A stretch of 64,000 nt of DNA. Source: Algiphilus sp022763315 (GTDB taxonomy: Bacteria > Pseudomonadota > Gammaproteobacteria > Nevskiales > Nevskiaceae). The position numbers and the translations under genes are program-made. Location: assembly GCF_965249985.1 (NCBI RefSeq), contig NZ_OZ252280.1. The stretch is one strand, 5' to 3'. This document shows, in pieces, positions 14,301 through 22,906 of the stretch; the stretch's first letter is position 1, and every line of letters begins with the position of its first letter. Under the pieces are notes generated by a model that did no database searches, was not told where the DNA came from, and saw only the letters and a program-made list of their open reading frames with translations.

Positions 14301-15193
14301 TGGAGGCGCTGCGCGCGCGCTTCGGTGCCTCGGCGCGTTCGGCTGTGGCGGAAGCGGCCGCCGGCTCGGATTGGGTGCGCGATCACCTGCGCGACTGGGA
14401 TTTCGACGCCCTGCCCGAAAAGGTCACGCTCCCCAACGGCCTCCCCGCCTATCCGGCGTTGGTGGCGGAGGGCAACCAGGTCCATCTGCGCCCCTTCGAG
14501 TCGCGCGAGGCCGCCGACCACGCCCATGCCGAAGGCTGCCGGCAGTTGCTGCTCAATGCCGTCGGCAGCCGCGCACGCGATGTCGCCAAGACGGTGAGCA
14601 AGCGCTTCGGCCTGCAACTGGCCACCACGGCGCATCGCCCGGAAACGCTGGCGCAGGCGGTGGTCCGGCGCTGTGCCGACGAGATCTTCGAGCCGCCGGC
14701 GATCCGCAGCCGCGCCGCCTTCGAGGCGGCCGTGGCGCGCCGTACGGATTTCAGCCTGCGCGCGCAGCAGGTCATGGACGATCTGGCTGACTGGTTTGGC
14801 CGCGCCGTGCACCTGCGCGGCCGGCTCAAGGAGCTGCAGCGCGCCTTTCCCGAGGCCATCGGCGATGCGCGCGCGCAGCTCGACAGCCTGCTCGCCGAGG
14901 ATTGCGTGGACACCATCCCGAGCGCGCACTGGGCGCGGGTCACCATCTACCTGCAGGCACTGGAGCGCCGGCTGGAACGGCTGGCCAACAAGCCGCAGCG
15001 CGACGCGCAGTGCCAGCAGCAGATCCATGCCGTACGCGGCAAGGAGGCCCTGCCGCTGAACGCGGCCGCGCGCTGGATCGAGGAGGAATGGCGCGTCGCC
15101 TTGTTTGCGCAGGAACTCAAGGCGCAGGGTGGGCCCAGCGCCGCGACCCTGCAGCGGGCGCTATCGGCGTCAGCGGCTCAGTCGGCGCGATAG
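11306..15193 (+). CDS. hrpA: ATP-dependent RNA helicase HrpA
   Basis: Large DEAH-box helicase of 1295 residues, the usual HrpA size, acting on RNA and linked in E. coli to rescue of collided ribosomes. Motif I is GDTGSGKST, motif Ia TQPRRVAAR, motif II DEAH in IIIDEAHERS, motif III SAT, and motif VI QRAGRCGR. Then follow the HA2/OB-fold region and the long HrpA C-terminal DUF3418 region. A 179-bp spacer with no clear gene precedes it. Its last 16 bases overlap the 3' end of the convergent tetR gene. Confidence 0.96.
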   Translation: MTRSHRSHLQQLLREAEPELLVRDVRRLRGKARRVRGDTRPLMQELHAARQRAEQRQQRIPLRIDYPPELPVSAARTELLDAIRSHQVLVVCGDTGSGKSTQLPKLCLEAGRGRRGMIAHTQPRRVAARALAGRIADEMQTPLGDLVGFETRFEKQLAEDGGLIKLMTDGILLNELSRDRDLAAYDTIIIDEAHERSLNIDFLLGYLKRLLPHRPELKLIITSATLDPESLSRHFDGAPVHHVEGRSYPVTVHYRPPTENAEPAEAVADAIDAVWGARPDGDALVFLPGEREIRDAARVLRGRRKDAEVLPLYARLGSRAQDAVFRKAPRPRVVLATNVAETSLTVPGIRYVVDTGTARVARFQPRSGVQSLKIEAISQAAAAQRAGRCGRVGPGICIRLYSEDDFQRRPAFTDPEIRRANLAGVILQMAALKLGAVVDFPWLDAPEQRHLREGERLLRELGALDDSGSLTRTGQQLARLPLDPRMARIALAAKGHVAEDAALILAAALAVADPHEQPPDQRDVAKSAHGQWRHPRSDFLTLLNLWDRTRALRREEGTAALRRWCEKHFVSFNRLREWGLVVTQLRQALGVRAAADRPLDDAGRAQALKQLYAPLHQALLAGLVDHIGMRQPEKNGYQGPRGRQFEIFPGSGVARKAPPWVMCAELAQTRKLFARTVAGIEPAWLEEVAPHLVRRSLEHPEFNAKRGEVSATEVVRFHGLTLSSRARHYGSQHPEEARAIFIREALVRGALRNPPAFLRDNLALVEAVREKEARMRRPDLLADEEQLFAFYDARLPAEVCTQAALERWLKRSGQSERRARGDSPLAALKQQLSTRGPLHMREPDVLRPGADADVEALFPEVIDVDGHTIALEYRHDPGAEADGVTFILDLPALFALPASRFDWLVRGLRPALFEALLRSLPKKLRGRITPAAHYADALTERLGPGDGPLLEAIGHALQAMCSVQVRPEDFDRERLPPHLCPRLRLLDAQGAMLGEADSLEALRARFGASARSAVAEAAAGSDWVRDHLRDWDFDALPEKVTLPNGLPAYPALVAEGNQVHLRPFESREAADHAHAEGCRQLLLNAVGSRARDVAKTVSKRFGLQLATTAHRPETLAQAVVRRCADEIFEPPAIRSRAAFEAAVARRTDFSLRAQQVMDDLADWFGRAVHLRGRLKELQRAFPEAIGDARAQLDSLLAEDCVDTIPSAHWARVTIYLQALERRLERLANKPQRDAQCQQQIHAVRGKEALPLNAAARWIEEEWRVALFAQELKAQGGPSAATLQRALSASAAQSAR

Positions 15194-15786
15194 CCGGCGA
15201 GCAGATCGCGCATCATCTCCAGCCCGTCGTCGTACAGGCGGAAGGCGTCGGTGTCCTGGATGCCGATATAGATCAAGCCGATGAGCAGGCCCTGGTAGGC
15301 GCGCGCGGCGCGTTCGGGCGGGATGCCGTCGCGCAGCAGGCCCAGTGATTGCGCGCGACGAAAACATTCGCGCAGCGCCATCGCGAAGTGGCCACGCATG
15401 TCGCGCTCGATGTCCGCCATTTCGGTGTGGCCGGGCAGGCGCTCGCGGCGAAGCATGACGATGATGTGGATATGGCGGATGCGCTCGTCGCGTGCGATGC
15501 GCGCGAGGGCCTGCTCGGCGAAGCGCTCCAGCATCCCGAAGGGGTCATCGAGCGCGGCATCCTGCAGCTCGGTCTCGAGCAGCGGTAGCCGAACGCGTTC
15601 GAGCATCGCCGCGTAGATCGCCTCCTTATTGGAAAAGTGCCAGTAGATCGCTCCACGGGTCATGCCCGCCTCGCGCGCGATCTCTTCCAGGGTGGCGCGT
15701 GCCACACCACGCCGAAGGAACACGGTTTCGGCCGCATCCAGCAGCGCGTCACGGGTTTCGGCGGTTTCTTCCTTGGTACGACGCAT
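15178..15786 (-). CDS. TetR/AcrR-family repressor of the adjacent RND efflux operon
   Basis: A 202-residue AcrR/TtgR-type regulator. The N-terminal helix-turn-helix is at about residues 10-55 (LEEIAREAGMTRGAIYWHF), followed by an all-helical ligand-binding domain. It is divergent from the RND operon. The gap holds a 22-bp perfect inverted repeat very like the AcrR/TtgR operator, so repression of both genes with release by toxic compounds is likely. The 3' end overlaps hrpA by 16 bp, tail to tail. Confidence 0.9.
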   Translation of the reverse strand: MRRTKEETAETRDALLDAAETVFLRRGVARATLEEIAREAGMTRGAIYWHFSNKEAIYAAMLERVRLPLLETELQDAALDDPFGMLERFAEQALARIARDERIRHIHIIVMLRRERLPGHTEMADIERDMRGHFAMALRECFRRAQSLGLLRDGIPPERAARAYQGLLIGLIYIGIQDTDAFRLYDDGLEMMRDLLAGYRAD

Positions 15787-15795
15787 GCACGCAGT

Positions 15796-15824
15796 TTGAC
15801 ATTACCTCACAGCGCTTTACTATA
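15796..15824 (+). promoter_or_regulatory. Promoter of the RND efflux operon, overlapping a divergent tetR promoter
   Basis: TTGACA at 15796-15801, then 16 bp, then TACTAT at 15818-15823. On the other strand TATAGT (complement of 15819-15824) is a good -10 for tetR. Both -10 elements touch or enter the operator palindrome, so one bound repressor would block both genes. Confidence 0.55.
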
Positions 15825-15843
15825 CATACACAAATGTATGTAT
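15822..15843. promoter_or_regulatory. TetR/AcrR-type operator palindrome
   Basis: Perfect inverted repeat with 9-bp arms ATACATACA and TGTATGTAT around a CAAA centre. It closely resembles the published TtgR and AcrR operators (TACATACATT-type half sites). It lies between the divergent tetR and efflux genes and overlaps both predicted -10 elements. Confidence 0.8.
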
Positions 15844-15875
15844 GCGGCCTCGGCCGCTTCCCTTCCGGCGCCCCC

Positions 15876-17033
15876 ATGACCCCATTCCTCTCGCAGCGCA
15901 CCCAACGGGTCGCGCTCCGCTCGCTGATTGCCTTCGCAACCGTCTTGCTTGCCGCCTGCGGCGAGGGGGCTGCGCAAGCAGACAAGGCGGATCCGCCCGC
16001 CCCCGTGCGGGTGACGGAGATCGAATTGGAATCCGTCCGTCACTACGCGACCTATCCCGGGCGCACCCGGGGCGCGCGCGAGGTTGAAGTGCGTGCGCGG
16101 GTGCAGGGGATTCTGGAGCAGCGCACTTATGACGAGGGTGCGGCGGTGGACGCGGATGCGGTCCTGTTCCGCATCGATCCACGGCCTTTCAAGGTGGCCC
16201 TGCAGCGCGCCGAGGCGGAGGTGGCCAATGCCGAGGCGGTGCTGGAAGAGGCGCGCCGCGACTGGGACCGTGTCGATCGGTTGTACGAGCGTGACGCTGT
16301 CAGTACCCGCGAGCGGGACCGCGCCCGCTCCGCGCTTGACCTGGCGCGCGCCCAGTTGGACACCGCCAAGGCCAACCGCGAGGACGCCCGCCTGCAGTTG
16401 GGTTACACCCGTGTACGCGCGCCGGTGGCGGGCATGACCGATCTGGAGACAGTGCCGGAGGGCACCCTGGTGGAACGCGGCACCCTGCTCACGCGCATCG
16501 TGCAGACGCATCCCCTCCACGTGCGTTTCTCGCTGCCAGCCGAGGACGCGTTGGCGCGACGCTTGCGAAACGGCGGCGAAGCCGCCGGCGATGCGGCGGC
16601 TCGCGCCGAGCTACTGCTCGCCGATGGCTCCACTTATGCCGAATCCGGGACCATCAACTTCACGGCTGCCAGCGTCGATACGGTGACCGGAACGGTGCGC
16701 GCGCGTGCGGTCTTTCCCAATCCCGACGGCGATCTGCGGCCCGGGCAGTTTCTGCGCGTGCGCGTGTTGATCGACGCGCTGGAAGACGTTGTGCTGGTAC
16801 CCGAGGAAGCCGTGGCGCAGAGCGAGGATGGCCCAAGGGTGTTCGTGGTGCGGGACGGCAAGGCCGAGGCACGGCCCGTGACGCTGGGCCCGGTGATCGA
16901 TGGCGAACGTGTGCTGCGCGATGGCCTCAGCGCGGGTGAGCGCCTCATTGTCGAGGGGCTGGCCGGCCTCGGCGACGGCGATGCGGTGCGCGTGCTGCAG
17001 CCCGATGACGATCAGGGCAGCGGAGGCGCCTGA
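15876..17033 (+). CDS. RND efflux periplasmic adaptor (membrane fusion lipoprotein)
   Basis: Links the inner-membrane RND pump to the outer-membrane channel. A lipoprotein signal ends LLAAC, with the lipidated cysteine at residue 28. The biotinyl-lipoyl half motifs flank a long helical hairpin (about residues 100-160, rich in Ala, Glu and Arg). The second half motif ends in the conserved YTRVRAPVAG, and beta-barrel and membrane-proximal domains follow. The ATG at 15876 gives 385 residues; an in-frame ATG near 15834 lies inside the operator. The stop overlaps the pump ATG (TGATG). Confidence 0.93.
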   Translation: MTPFLSQRTQRVALRSLIAFATVLLAACGEGAAQADKADPPAPVRVTEIELESVRHYATYPGRTRGAREVEVRARVQGILEQRTYDEGAAVDADAVLFRIDPRPFKVALQRAEAEVANAEAVLEEARRDWDRVDRLYERDAVSTRERDRARSALDLARAQLDTAKANREDARLQLGYTRVRAPVAGMTDLETVPEGTLVERGTLLTRIVQTHPLHVRFSLPAEDALARRLRNGGEAAGDAAARAELLLADGSTYAESGTINFTAASVDTVTGTVRARAVFPNPDGDLRPGQFLRVRVLIDALEDVVLVPEEAVAQSEDGPRVFVVRDGKAEARPVTLGPVIDGERVLRDGLSAGERLIVEGLAGLGDGDAVRVLQPDDDQGSGGA

Positions 17034-20000
17034 TGCTGCGTTTCTTTATCGACCGGCCGATTTTTGCGGCGGTCATTTCCATCATCATCACGCTGGCCGG
17101 TGCCGCCACCCTGAGCACGCTGCCGGTGGAGCAGTATCCAGACGTCACGCCACCGCAAATCTCGGTGGAGGCAAGCTATCCCGGCGCCAGTGCGGAAGTC
17201 ATCGCGGAGTCGGTCGCCGCACCGCTGGAGCAGGAGATCAACGGCGTCGACGACATGATCTACATGGAGTCGAACAGTACCGATTCCGGCAGCCTGCGTT
17301 TGACGGTGACCTTCGATATCGGCACCGACCCGGATCAGGCAGCCATTGACGTCAACAATCGCGTTCAGGCCGCCAGTTCGCGCCTGCCGCAGGCGGTGCG
17401 TAACCAAGGCGTGCGTGTGGAGGCCCGTTCGACCAACATCCTGATGGTGGCCACGCTGGCTTCGCCGGATGGCCGGTTCAGCGATCTGGAGATCAGCAAC
17501 TACGCGCTGATCAACATCCTTGACCAGCTGGTGCGCATTCCCGGGGTGGGTGATGCCCGTCTGTTCGGCGCTCAGGACTACGCTATGCGCATCTGGCTGC
17601 GGCCCGACAAGCTCGCGGAGTACGCACTCACGCCAAGCGACGTAGCGGCCGCAGTGGCCGAGCAGAACGCCCAGTTTGCGGCGGGCCGCATCGGCGCCGA
17701 ACCGGCGCCACCGGACCAGGCCTTCAGCTTCACCGTCACCACGCAGGGTCAGCTCAGCGAGCCCGAGGCTTTTGCCGACATCATCCTGCGCGCCAATCCC
17801 GAAGGCGGCATGTTGCGCCTCGGCGATGTCGCGCGCGTGGAGCTGGGCGCGCAGAGCTACGCCTTCTCGGCAACCTATCGCGGCGAGCCCGCGGTGCCGA
17901 TGGGGGTCTATCTGCAGCCCGGCGCCAACGCCCTGGAAACCGCCACCGCCGTGCGCGAGGCCCTGGCCGAGATCGGCAGCGAACTGCCTGAGGGCATGGC
18001 CTACGACATACCCTACGACACCACCGAGTTCGTCGAGATCTCCATCCGCGAGGTGCTCATCACGCTGCTCATCGCGGTGGTGCTCGTGGTGCTGGTGACC
18101 TTCACCTTCCTGCAGCACCTGCGCGCCACCTTGATTCCCGTGCTGGCCATACCGGTTTCACTGATCGGCACCTTTGCCGGCATGCAGGTACTGGGCTTCT
18201 CGGTGAATCTGCTGACCCTCTTTGGGCTGGTGCTGGCGATCGGCATCGTCGTCGACAACGCCATCATCGTGCTCGAGAACGTCGACCGCCTGATGCACGA
18301 ACAGGATCTCCCGGCGCGTGACGCCACCGTGCGCACCATGGAGCAGGTGGCCGGTGCGGTGGTGGCCTCGACGCTGGTTCTGGCGGCGGTGTTCGCGCCG
18401 GTCAGTTTTCTCGGTGGGCTCACCGGCGAGCTGTATCGGCAGTTTGCGGTCACCATCGCCATTGCAGTCATCGTCTCGGGTGTGGTGGCGCTGACCCTGA
18501 CGCCGGCCATGTGCGCTCTGCTGCTGGGCGGCCAGAAGCAGACCGTGAGCGCCCCGTTCCGCGCCTTCAATCGCGGCTTCGATGCGGTGACGCGCGGCTT
18601 TACCGCTGTCGTGCGCTTCCTGTTGCAGCATCGCGTGCTCGGTGGCCTGGGCTTCGCCAGCGCGATCGCGGCCATGCTGGTGGCGCTGCAGGCATTGCCC
18701 ACCGGCCTGGTGCCGCAGGAGGACCAGGGTGTGGTGCTGGTGGCGCCGCAACTCCCGCCCACCGCGGCGCTCAACCGCACCGAAGCGGCACGGGATGCGC
18801 TCACCGAAAAGATTCTCGCGATGGAAGCGGTCGAGGGCGCGACCATGTTTGCCGGTTTCGACATCGTGGCGAGCGCCTTGCGCAGCAATGCTGGCGTGGG
18901 CTTCATACAGCTGACCGACTGGGATGCGCGCAGCGGGCCTGGCCAGGATGCCGCGTCGGTCGCCGAGCGCATCGCCGCGCTTGGCGATGCCATGCCGGAG
19001 GCGCAGGTGGTCAGCTTCGTGCCGCCGCCCATCCGTGGTTTGTCGCTCACTGGCGGCGTCGAAGGCTATCTCCAGATCAGCGGCGATCTGTCGCCCAGCG
19101 CGCTGGCGGAGCGCACCGATCGCTTTATCGAGGCTGCCAAGCAGCGCCCGGAGCTGGTCAAGGTGCGCACCACCCTCGATACCAGCTATCCGCGCTACCG
19201 CGCTGATGTGGACCGAGAAAAGGCCAAGGCGGCAGGCGTTCCGATTGACAGCATCTTCGACGCCATGCAGGCGACCTTTGGCGCCCTTTACGTCAATGAT
19301 TTCTCGCTGGCGGGGCGCATATGGCAGGTGCGGGTGTCGTCCGAGGCCGCCTACCGGGATCAGCCGGACGACATCGACAAGGTGTTCGTCCGCGCCACGG
19401 ATGGCGCCATGCTGCCCCTTTCCAGCCTGGTGACCTTGCAGCGCGAAAGCGGTGCCGACATTCTGGCGCGCTTCAACGTCAATCCGGGGGCCAAGGTACT
19501 GGCCGAGCCGGCGGAGGGTTACACCACCGGTGACGCGAAGGCCGCCATGGAAGCGGTCGCTGCCGCGCAGCTGCGTGCGGGTGACGGCATTGGCTGGATC
19601 GGCGAAGCCTATCAGTTGGATGCCGCCGGCAGCGCGGGTGGTGTCGCCTTCGCGCTGGGCTTGATCATGGTGCTCCTGATCCTCGCCGCGCAGTACGAAC
19701 GCTGGTTGCTGCCCTTCGCGGTGGCCAGTGCCGTGCCCTTCGCCGTGCTGGGCGCTGCGGTCGCCATGTGGCTGCGCGGATTCCCCAACGACATCTATTT
19801 CCAGGTCGGCCTGCTCGTGCTTATCGGACTGTCCGCCAAGAACGCCATCCTGATTGTCGAATTCGCCGCGCAGAACAAGCGCGAGGGGCATACGCCGATG
19901 GAAGCGGCCATTGCGGCGGCGCGCCAGCGTTTTCGCGCCATCATGATGACTGCGTTGACCTTCATCATCGGAACTCTGCCGCTGGTCTTCGCCAGCGGCG

Positions 20001-20158
20001 CCGGCGCGGCCAGCCGCCAGGAGATCGGCACCGTGGTGGTGGGCGGTATGGTCTTGGCAAGCTCCCTGGCGCTGTTCTTCGTCCCGCTGATCTACTGCCT
20101 TCTGGAAGAGATGGCCGACGCCTTGCGCCGCCGCCGCGGCGGGGAGGCTTCAGCATGA
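17033..20158 (+). CDS. RND efflux pump, inner-membrane permease (HAE-1/AcrB type)
   Basis: Proton-driven multidrug exporter of 1041 residues with twelve helices and two large periplasmic loops. The N-terminus MLRFFIDRPIFAAVIS is typical. The helix-4 proton relay reads VVDNAI where AcrB has the Asp407-Asp408 pair (VDDAI), so the second Asp is Asn. The helix-10 lysine is kept in GLSAKNAILIVEF. It is translationally coupled on both sides. The drug range cannot be predicted. Confidence 0.95.
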   Translation: MLRFFIDRPIFAAVISIIITLAGAATLSTLPVEQYPDVTPPQISVEASYPGASAEVIAESVAAPLEQEINGVDDMIYMESNSTDSGSLRLTVTFDIGTDPDQAAIDVNNRVQAASSRLPQAVRNQGVRVEARSTNILMVATLASPDGRFSDLEISNYALINILDQLVRIPGVGDARLFGAQDYAMRIWLRPDKLAEYALTPSDVAAAVAEQNAQFAAGRIGAEPAPPDQAFSFTVTTQGQLSEPEAFADIILRANPEGGMLRLGDVARVELGAQSYAFSATYRGEPAVPMGVYLQPGANALETATAVREALAEIGSELPEGMAYDIPYDTTEFVEISIREVLITLLIAVVLVVLVTFTFLQHLRATLIPVLAIPVSLIGTFAGMQVLGFSVNLLTLFGLVLAIGIVVDNAIIVLENVDRLMHEQDLPARDATVRTMEQVAGAVVASTLVLAAVFAPVSFLGGLTGELYRQFAVTIAIAVIVSGVVALTLTPAMCALLLGGQKQTVSAPFRAFNRGFDAVTRGFTAVVRFLLQHRVLGGLGFASAIAAMLVALQALPTGLVPQEDQGVVLVAPQLPPTAALNRTEAARDALTEKILAMEAVEGATMFAGFDIVASALRSNAGVGFIQLTDWDARSGPGQDAASVAERIAALGDAMPEAQVVSFVPPPIRGLSLTGGVEGYLQISGDLSPSALAERTDRFIEAAKQRPELVKVRTTLDTSYPRYRADVDREKAKAAGVPIDSIFDAMQATFGALYVNDFSLAGRIWQVRVSSEAAYRDQPDDIDKVFVRATDGAMLPLSSLVTLQRESGADILARFNVNPGAKVLAEPAEGYTTGDAKAAMEAVAAAQLRAGDGIGWIGEAYQLDAAGSAGGVAFALGLIMVLLILAAQYERWLLPFAVASAVPFAVLGAAVAMWLRGFPNDIYFQVGLLVLIGLSAKNAILIVEFAAQNKREGHTPMEAAIAAARQRFRAIMMTALTFIIGTLPLVFASGAGAASRQEIGTVVVGGMVLASSLALFFVPLIYCLLEEMADALRRRRGGEASA

Positions 20159-21588
20159 AGGCGCTGTGGTTCTGCCCCTTGGCGCTGCTGTTGTCGGGCT
20201 GCCTGCTCGGTCCAGCGCATGCACCGCCGCAGAGTGCCCTGCCCGAGACCATCGAAGTGCCGGTGGTCGACGAGCGCGATGGCGCCGAGTGGCTGGCCTG
20301 GTGGCGGGGTTTTGACGACCCGGCGCTGAATGCCCTCATCGCACGCGCGCTGGCGGACAATCTTGACCTGCGCGATCAGGCGGCGCGGATCCGTGCCGCG
20401 CGCGCGCGGCTGGGCTTTGCCAAGGCGGAGCAGCTGCCTACGGTGGATCTGCAAGCGGAAGCCAGCCGCCAGCAGCAGCCGGGCGCGGCTTTTGGCATCG
20501 AAGGCGTACCGGGCACCACCCGTTCCCTGTTCTCGGTCTCCGGCGTGCTCGGATTCGAGCTGGATCTGTGGGGACGGCTGGCGCGTGAACGCGAGGCGGC
20601 CGCCGCACAACTCGCCGAGAGCGTCTTCGCACGCGAGGCGCTGCGCCTGGGCCTGATCGCCGATGTGGCGACCACCTACTTCGAGTACCGCGCCGCGCAG
20701 CGGCAGCTCGCCATCACGCATGACGCGATCGCAACGCGGGAGGCGTCGCTGGAACTGCAGCGGGTGCGTTACGAAGGGGGCGTCATCGATCGTCTGAGCG
20801 TACTGCAGGCGCGTGGCGAACTGGCGACGGCGCGCGCGCGGCTGCCGGATCAGCGGCAGCGACTGCTGCAGCTCGAGCGGGCGCTCGCCACCTTGGTCGG
20901 CGCTTCGCCGCGGACCCTTTTTGAAGGACTGCAGCTGCCGGAACAGGCGCTCTCCGCCATCGATCCCCTGCAGCACTTTCCCACCCTGCTTCCGGCCGAG
21001 CTCCTGGTGCGGCGCCCCGACATTCGTGCCGCAGATGCGGCGCTGCGTGCGGCCAACGCGGCCATCGGCAGCGCCAAAGCCGCGCGGTTGCCGAGTGTGA
21101 ATCTGTCGGCTCTGGTCGGCAGCACAGCGGCGGATGCGGATGCGCTCTTTACCGGCCCCGCCGAAGCCTGGAACGTCGGTGTATCGGTGCTGACCCCGTT
21201 GGTCGATTTCGGGCGCAACGCCGCCCGGGTGGAAGAAGCGGAGGCCCTGCGCGACCGGGCGGCATTGCAGTATCGCGCAACTGTGCAGACCGCCTTTGGC
21301 GAAGTGCGCGACGCGCTGGTCAGCCTGCAGGCCGCCAACAACCGCGTCGAGGCGCTGCGTGCGCAACGTGACGCGGCCCGTGAAACGGCCGAGTTGGCCG
21401 ACATCCGCTACGACGCCGGGGCGACGGATTTCCTCACTGTGCTCGACGCGCGCCGCAACCGGCTGGATGCACAACTTGCGCTCAGCACGGCGTTGCAGCA
21501 GCGCCTGACCGCGGCCGCGACCCTGTTCAAGGCGCTCGGTGGTGGTTGGCAGCCTCCAGATGAGGGCGCGGCGATGGCGCAGTCCTGA
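20155..21588 (+). CDS. RND efflux outer-membrane factor (NodT/OprM-type lipoprotein)
   Basis: Trimeric outer-membrane channel protein of 477 residues. The signal peptide ends LLLSGC (lipidated Cys16). Two repeated OEP domains follow, with landmarks WWRGFDDPALN, GFELDLWGRL, ELLVRRPDIRAAD and the second-repeat RYDAGATDFLTVLDA. The ATG lies in an ATGA overlap with the permease stop, completing a full tripartite pump operon under one promoter. Confidence 0.94.
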   Translation: MKALWFCPLALLLSGCLLGPAHAPPQSALPETIEVPVVDERDGAEWLAWWRGFDDPALNALIARALADNLDLRDQAARIRAARARLGFAKAEQLPTVDLQAEASRQQQPGAAFGIEGVPGTTRSLFSVSGVLGFELDLWGRLAREREAAAAQLAESVFAREALRLGLIADVATTYFEYRAAQRQLAITHDAIATREASLELQRVRYEGGVIDRLSVLQARGELATARARLPDQRQRLLQLERALATLVGASPRTLFEGLQLPEQALSAIDPLQHFPTLLPAELLVRRPDIRAADAALRAANAAIGSAKAARLPSVNLSALVGSTAADADALFTGPAEAWNVGVSVLTPLVDFGRNAARVEEAEALRDRAALQYRATVQTAFGEVRDALVSLQAANNRVEALRAQRDAARETAELADIRYDAGATDFLTVLDARRNRLDAQLALSTALQQRLTAAATLFKALGGGWQPPDEGAAMAQS

Positions 21589-21652
21589 CACTTGCCGCCT
21601 GCCGAGCCGTGGCCGTACATTGGCCTCAAGCCCTTCGGGCAGAGGACAGGCA

Positions 21653-22906
21653 ATGGCAGAAAGCGCAGTCGCCGCCCGGTGCGGTGCAGAGGGCTCCCCG
21701 GCCTTCATTCCACGGCGTCACGGTGCCGATGTCGCCGCACAGCGCCGGCTGACCGCCGGCCTTCGCTGGTCGATTCGCGGCGATGCCGAACCATCGGCCG
21801 AACGCTGGCGCGCCATCGGAGAAGGGCTGATGCACGGTGATGCAGCGGCCGATGCATTGGTGGCATGGATGCAGGGCGAGGGGATGGCCAGCACCTGGCC
21901 ACTGTTCCAGCGCGCACTGACGAAAGGCATCGCATCGCTGCCGGATGCGCCGCCCGCGCTGCGCGCATTTTTCGCCGCGGTCGACACGCTGCCCGACTGG
22001 GTCGATCCGGCACTGTGCGCCCGAGGCGCGCGCGTCACTCATGAACTCGGCATGACTTCGCATTACGCACTGCGCGACGTGGCCCTGATGGGCGGTTATC
22101 AGGCCTCCGCACTCAACAAGCCCTTGATTCTCACCGGTGCCCTCGATGGCGGCACGCCGCGGCGTATCGCCGAAACCATGAAATGGGTGGTTGCCGCGAC
22201 CGCCGAGGACGGCATCCAACGCTATGCGGAAGGCGGACGCGCGACCTTGCACGTGCGCCTGCTGCACGCGATGATCCGCCGTCGTCTGCTGGCGCGGGAC
22301 GACTGGTCGGTGCGCGACATGGGTCTGCCCATTAACCAGACCGATATGGCGGCGACTTTCCTTGGGTTCTGCGTGGTGCAGCTGCTCGCCGTGCGTTTGC
22401 TGGGCGTGCCGGTGACCAGGGGCGACGCGCATGCGGTCATGCACCTCTGGAAAACCATCGCCTGGCGCATCGGGGTGGATCCGGTATGGCTGACCGACGA
22501 TGAACAGGAAGGTCGACGGCTGCTCTACCACTTCACGCTGGCGCAAACGCCACCGGACGACAGTACGCGCCAGCTCGGTCGTGCCCTGATGGCGGAGAGC
22601 CTCGATGTGCCCCAGCCCTTTCCCGGGCGACTGCGCGCACGCTTCGAGCAAGCCCGGCACCTCTCTGTGACGCGACTATTCGTAGGGCGTGCCGGCATGC
22701 GCCATCTTGGTTTGCCGGTCTGGATGCCACCCTGGTACCCCGCCCTCTCGGCACCGTGGACGCTCGGCTGGCATCTGGCGCACAGGCTGCTGCCCGGCGG
22801 ACGCCAGCGCTTGGCGACGCGCGGGCGGCGCGCTCATGAGGCGCTGGTCAGGCAGCATTTCGCAGGCCGGCGCCAAACGCTGGCCGACCCCGCGGCACAG
22901 GACTAG
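21653..22906 (+). CDS. DUF2236 family protein (MpaB/Lcp-like oxygenase superfamily)
   Basis: A 417-residue protein whose central part (DVALMGGYQASALNKPL, then the ETMKWV segment) and the later INQTDMAATFLGF resemble DUF2236 proteins. That superfamily includes latex-clearing protein and fungal MpaB, haem b oxygenases that cleave isoprenoid double bonds. The reaction here is not known. The ATG at 21653 has an AGAGGACAGG ribosome site. The C-terminus is Arg-rich. The stop overlaps the convergent hydroxylase gene by 4 bp. Confidence 0.7.
   Translation: MAESAVAARCGAEGSPAFIPRRHGADVAAQRRLTAGLRWSIRGDAEPSAERWRAIGEGLMHGDAAADALVAWMQGEGMASTWPLFQRALTKGIASLPDAPPALRAFFAAVDTLPDWVDPALCARGARVTHELGMTSHYALRDVALMGGYQASALNKPLILTGALDGGTPRRIAETMKWVVAATAEDGIQRYAEGGRATLHVRLLHAMIRRRLLARDDWSVRDMGLPINQTDMAATFLGFCVVQLLAVRLLGVPVTRGDAHAVMHLWKTIAWRIGVDPVWLTDDEQEGRRLLYHFTLAQTPPDDSTRQLGRALMAESLDVPQPFPGRLRARFEQARHLSVTRLFVGRAGMRHLGLPVWMPPWYPALSAPWTLGWHLAHRLLPGGRQRLATRGRRAHEALVRQHFAGRRQTLADPAAQD

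Noticed and set aside
21628..21645. GCCC-TTCG-GGC hairpin as a terminator of the efflux operon
   Set aside because: The stem is only three to four base pairs and no T-tract follows.
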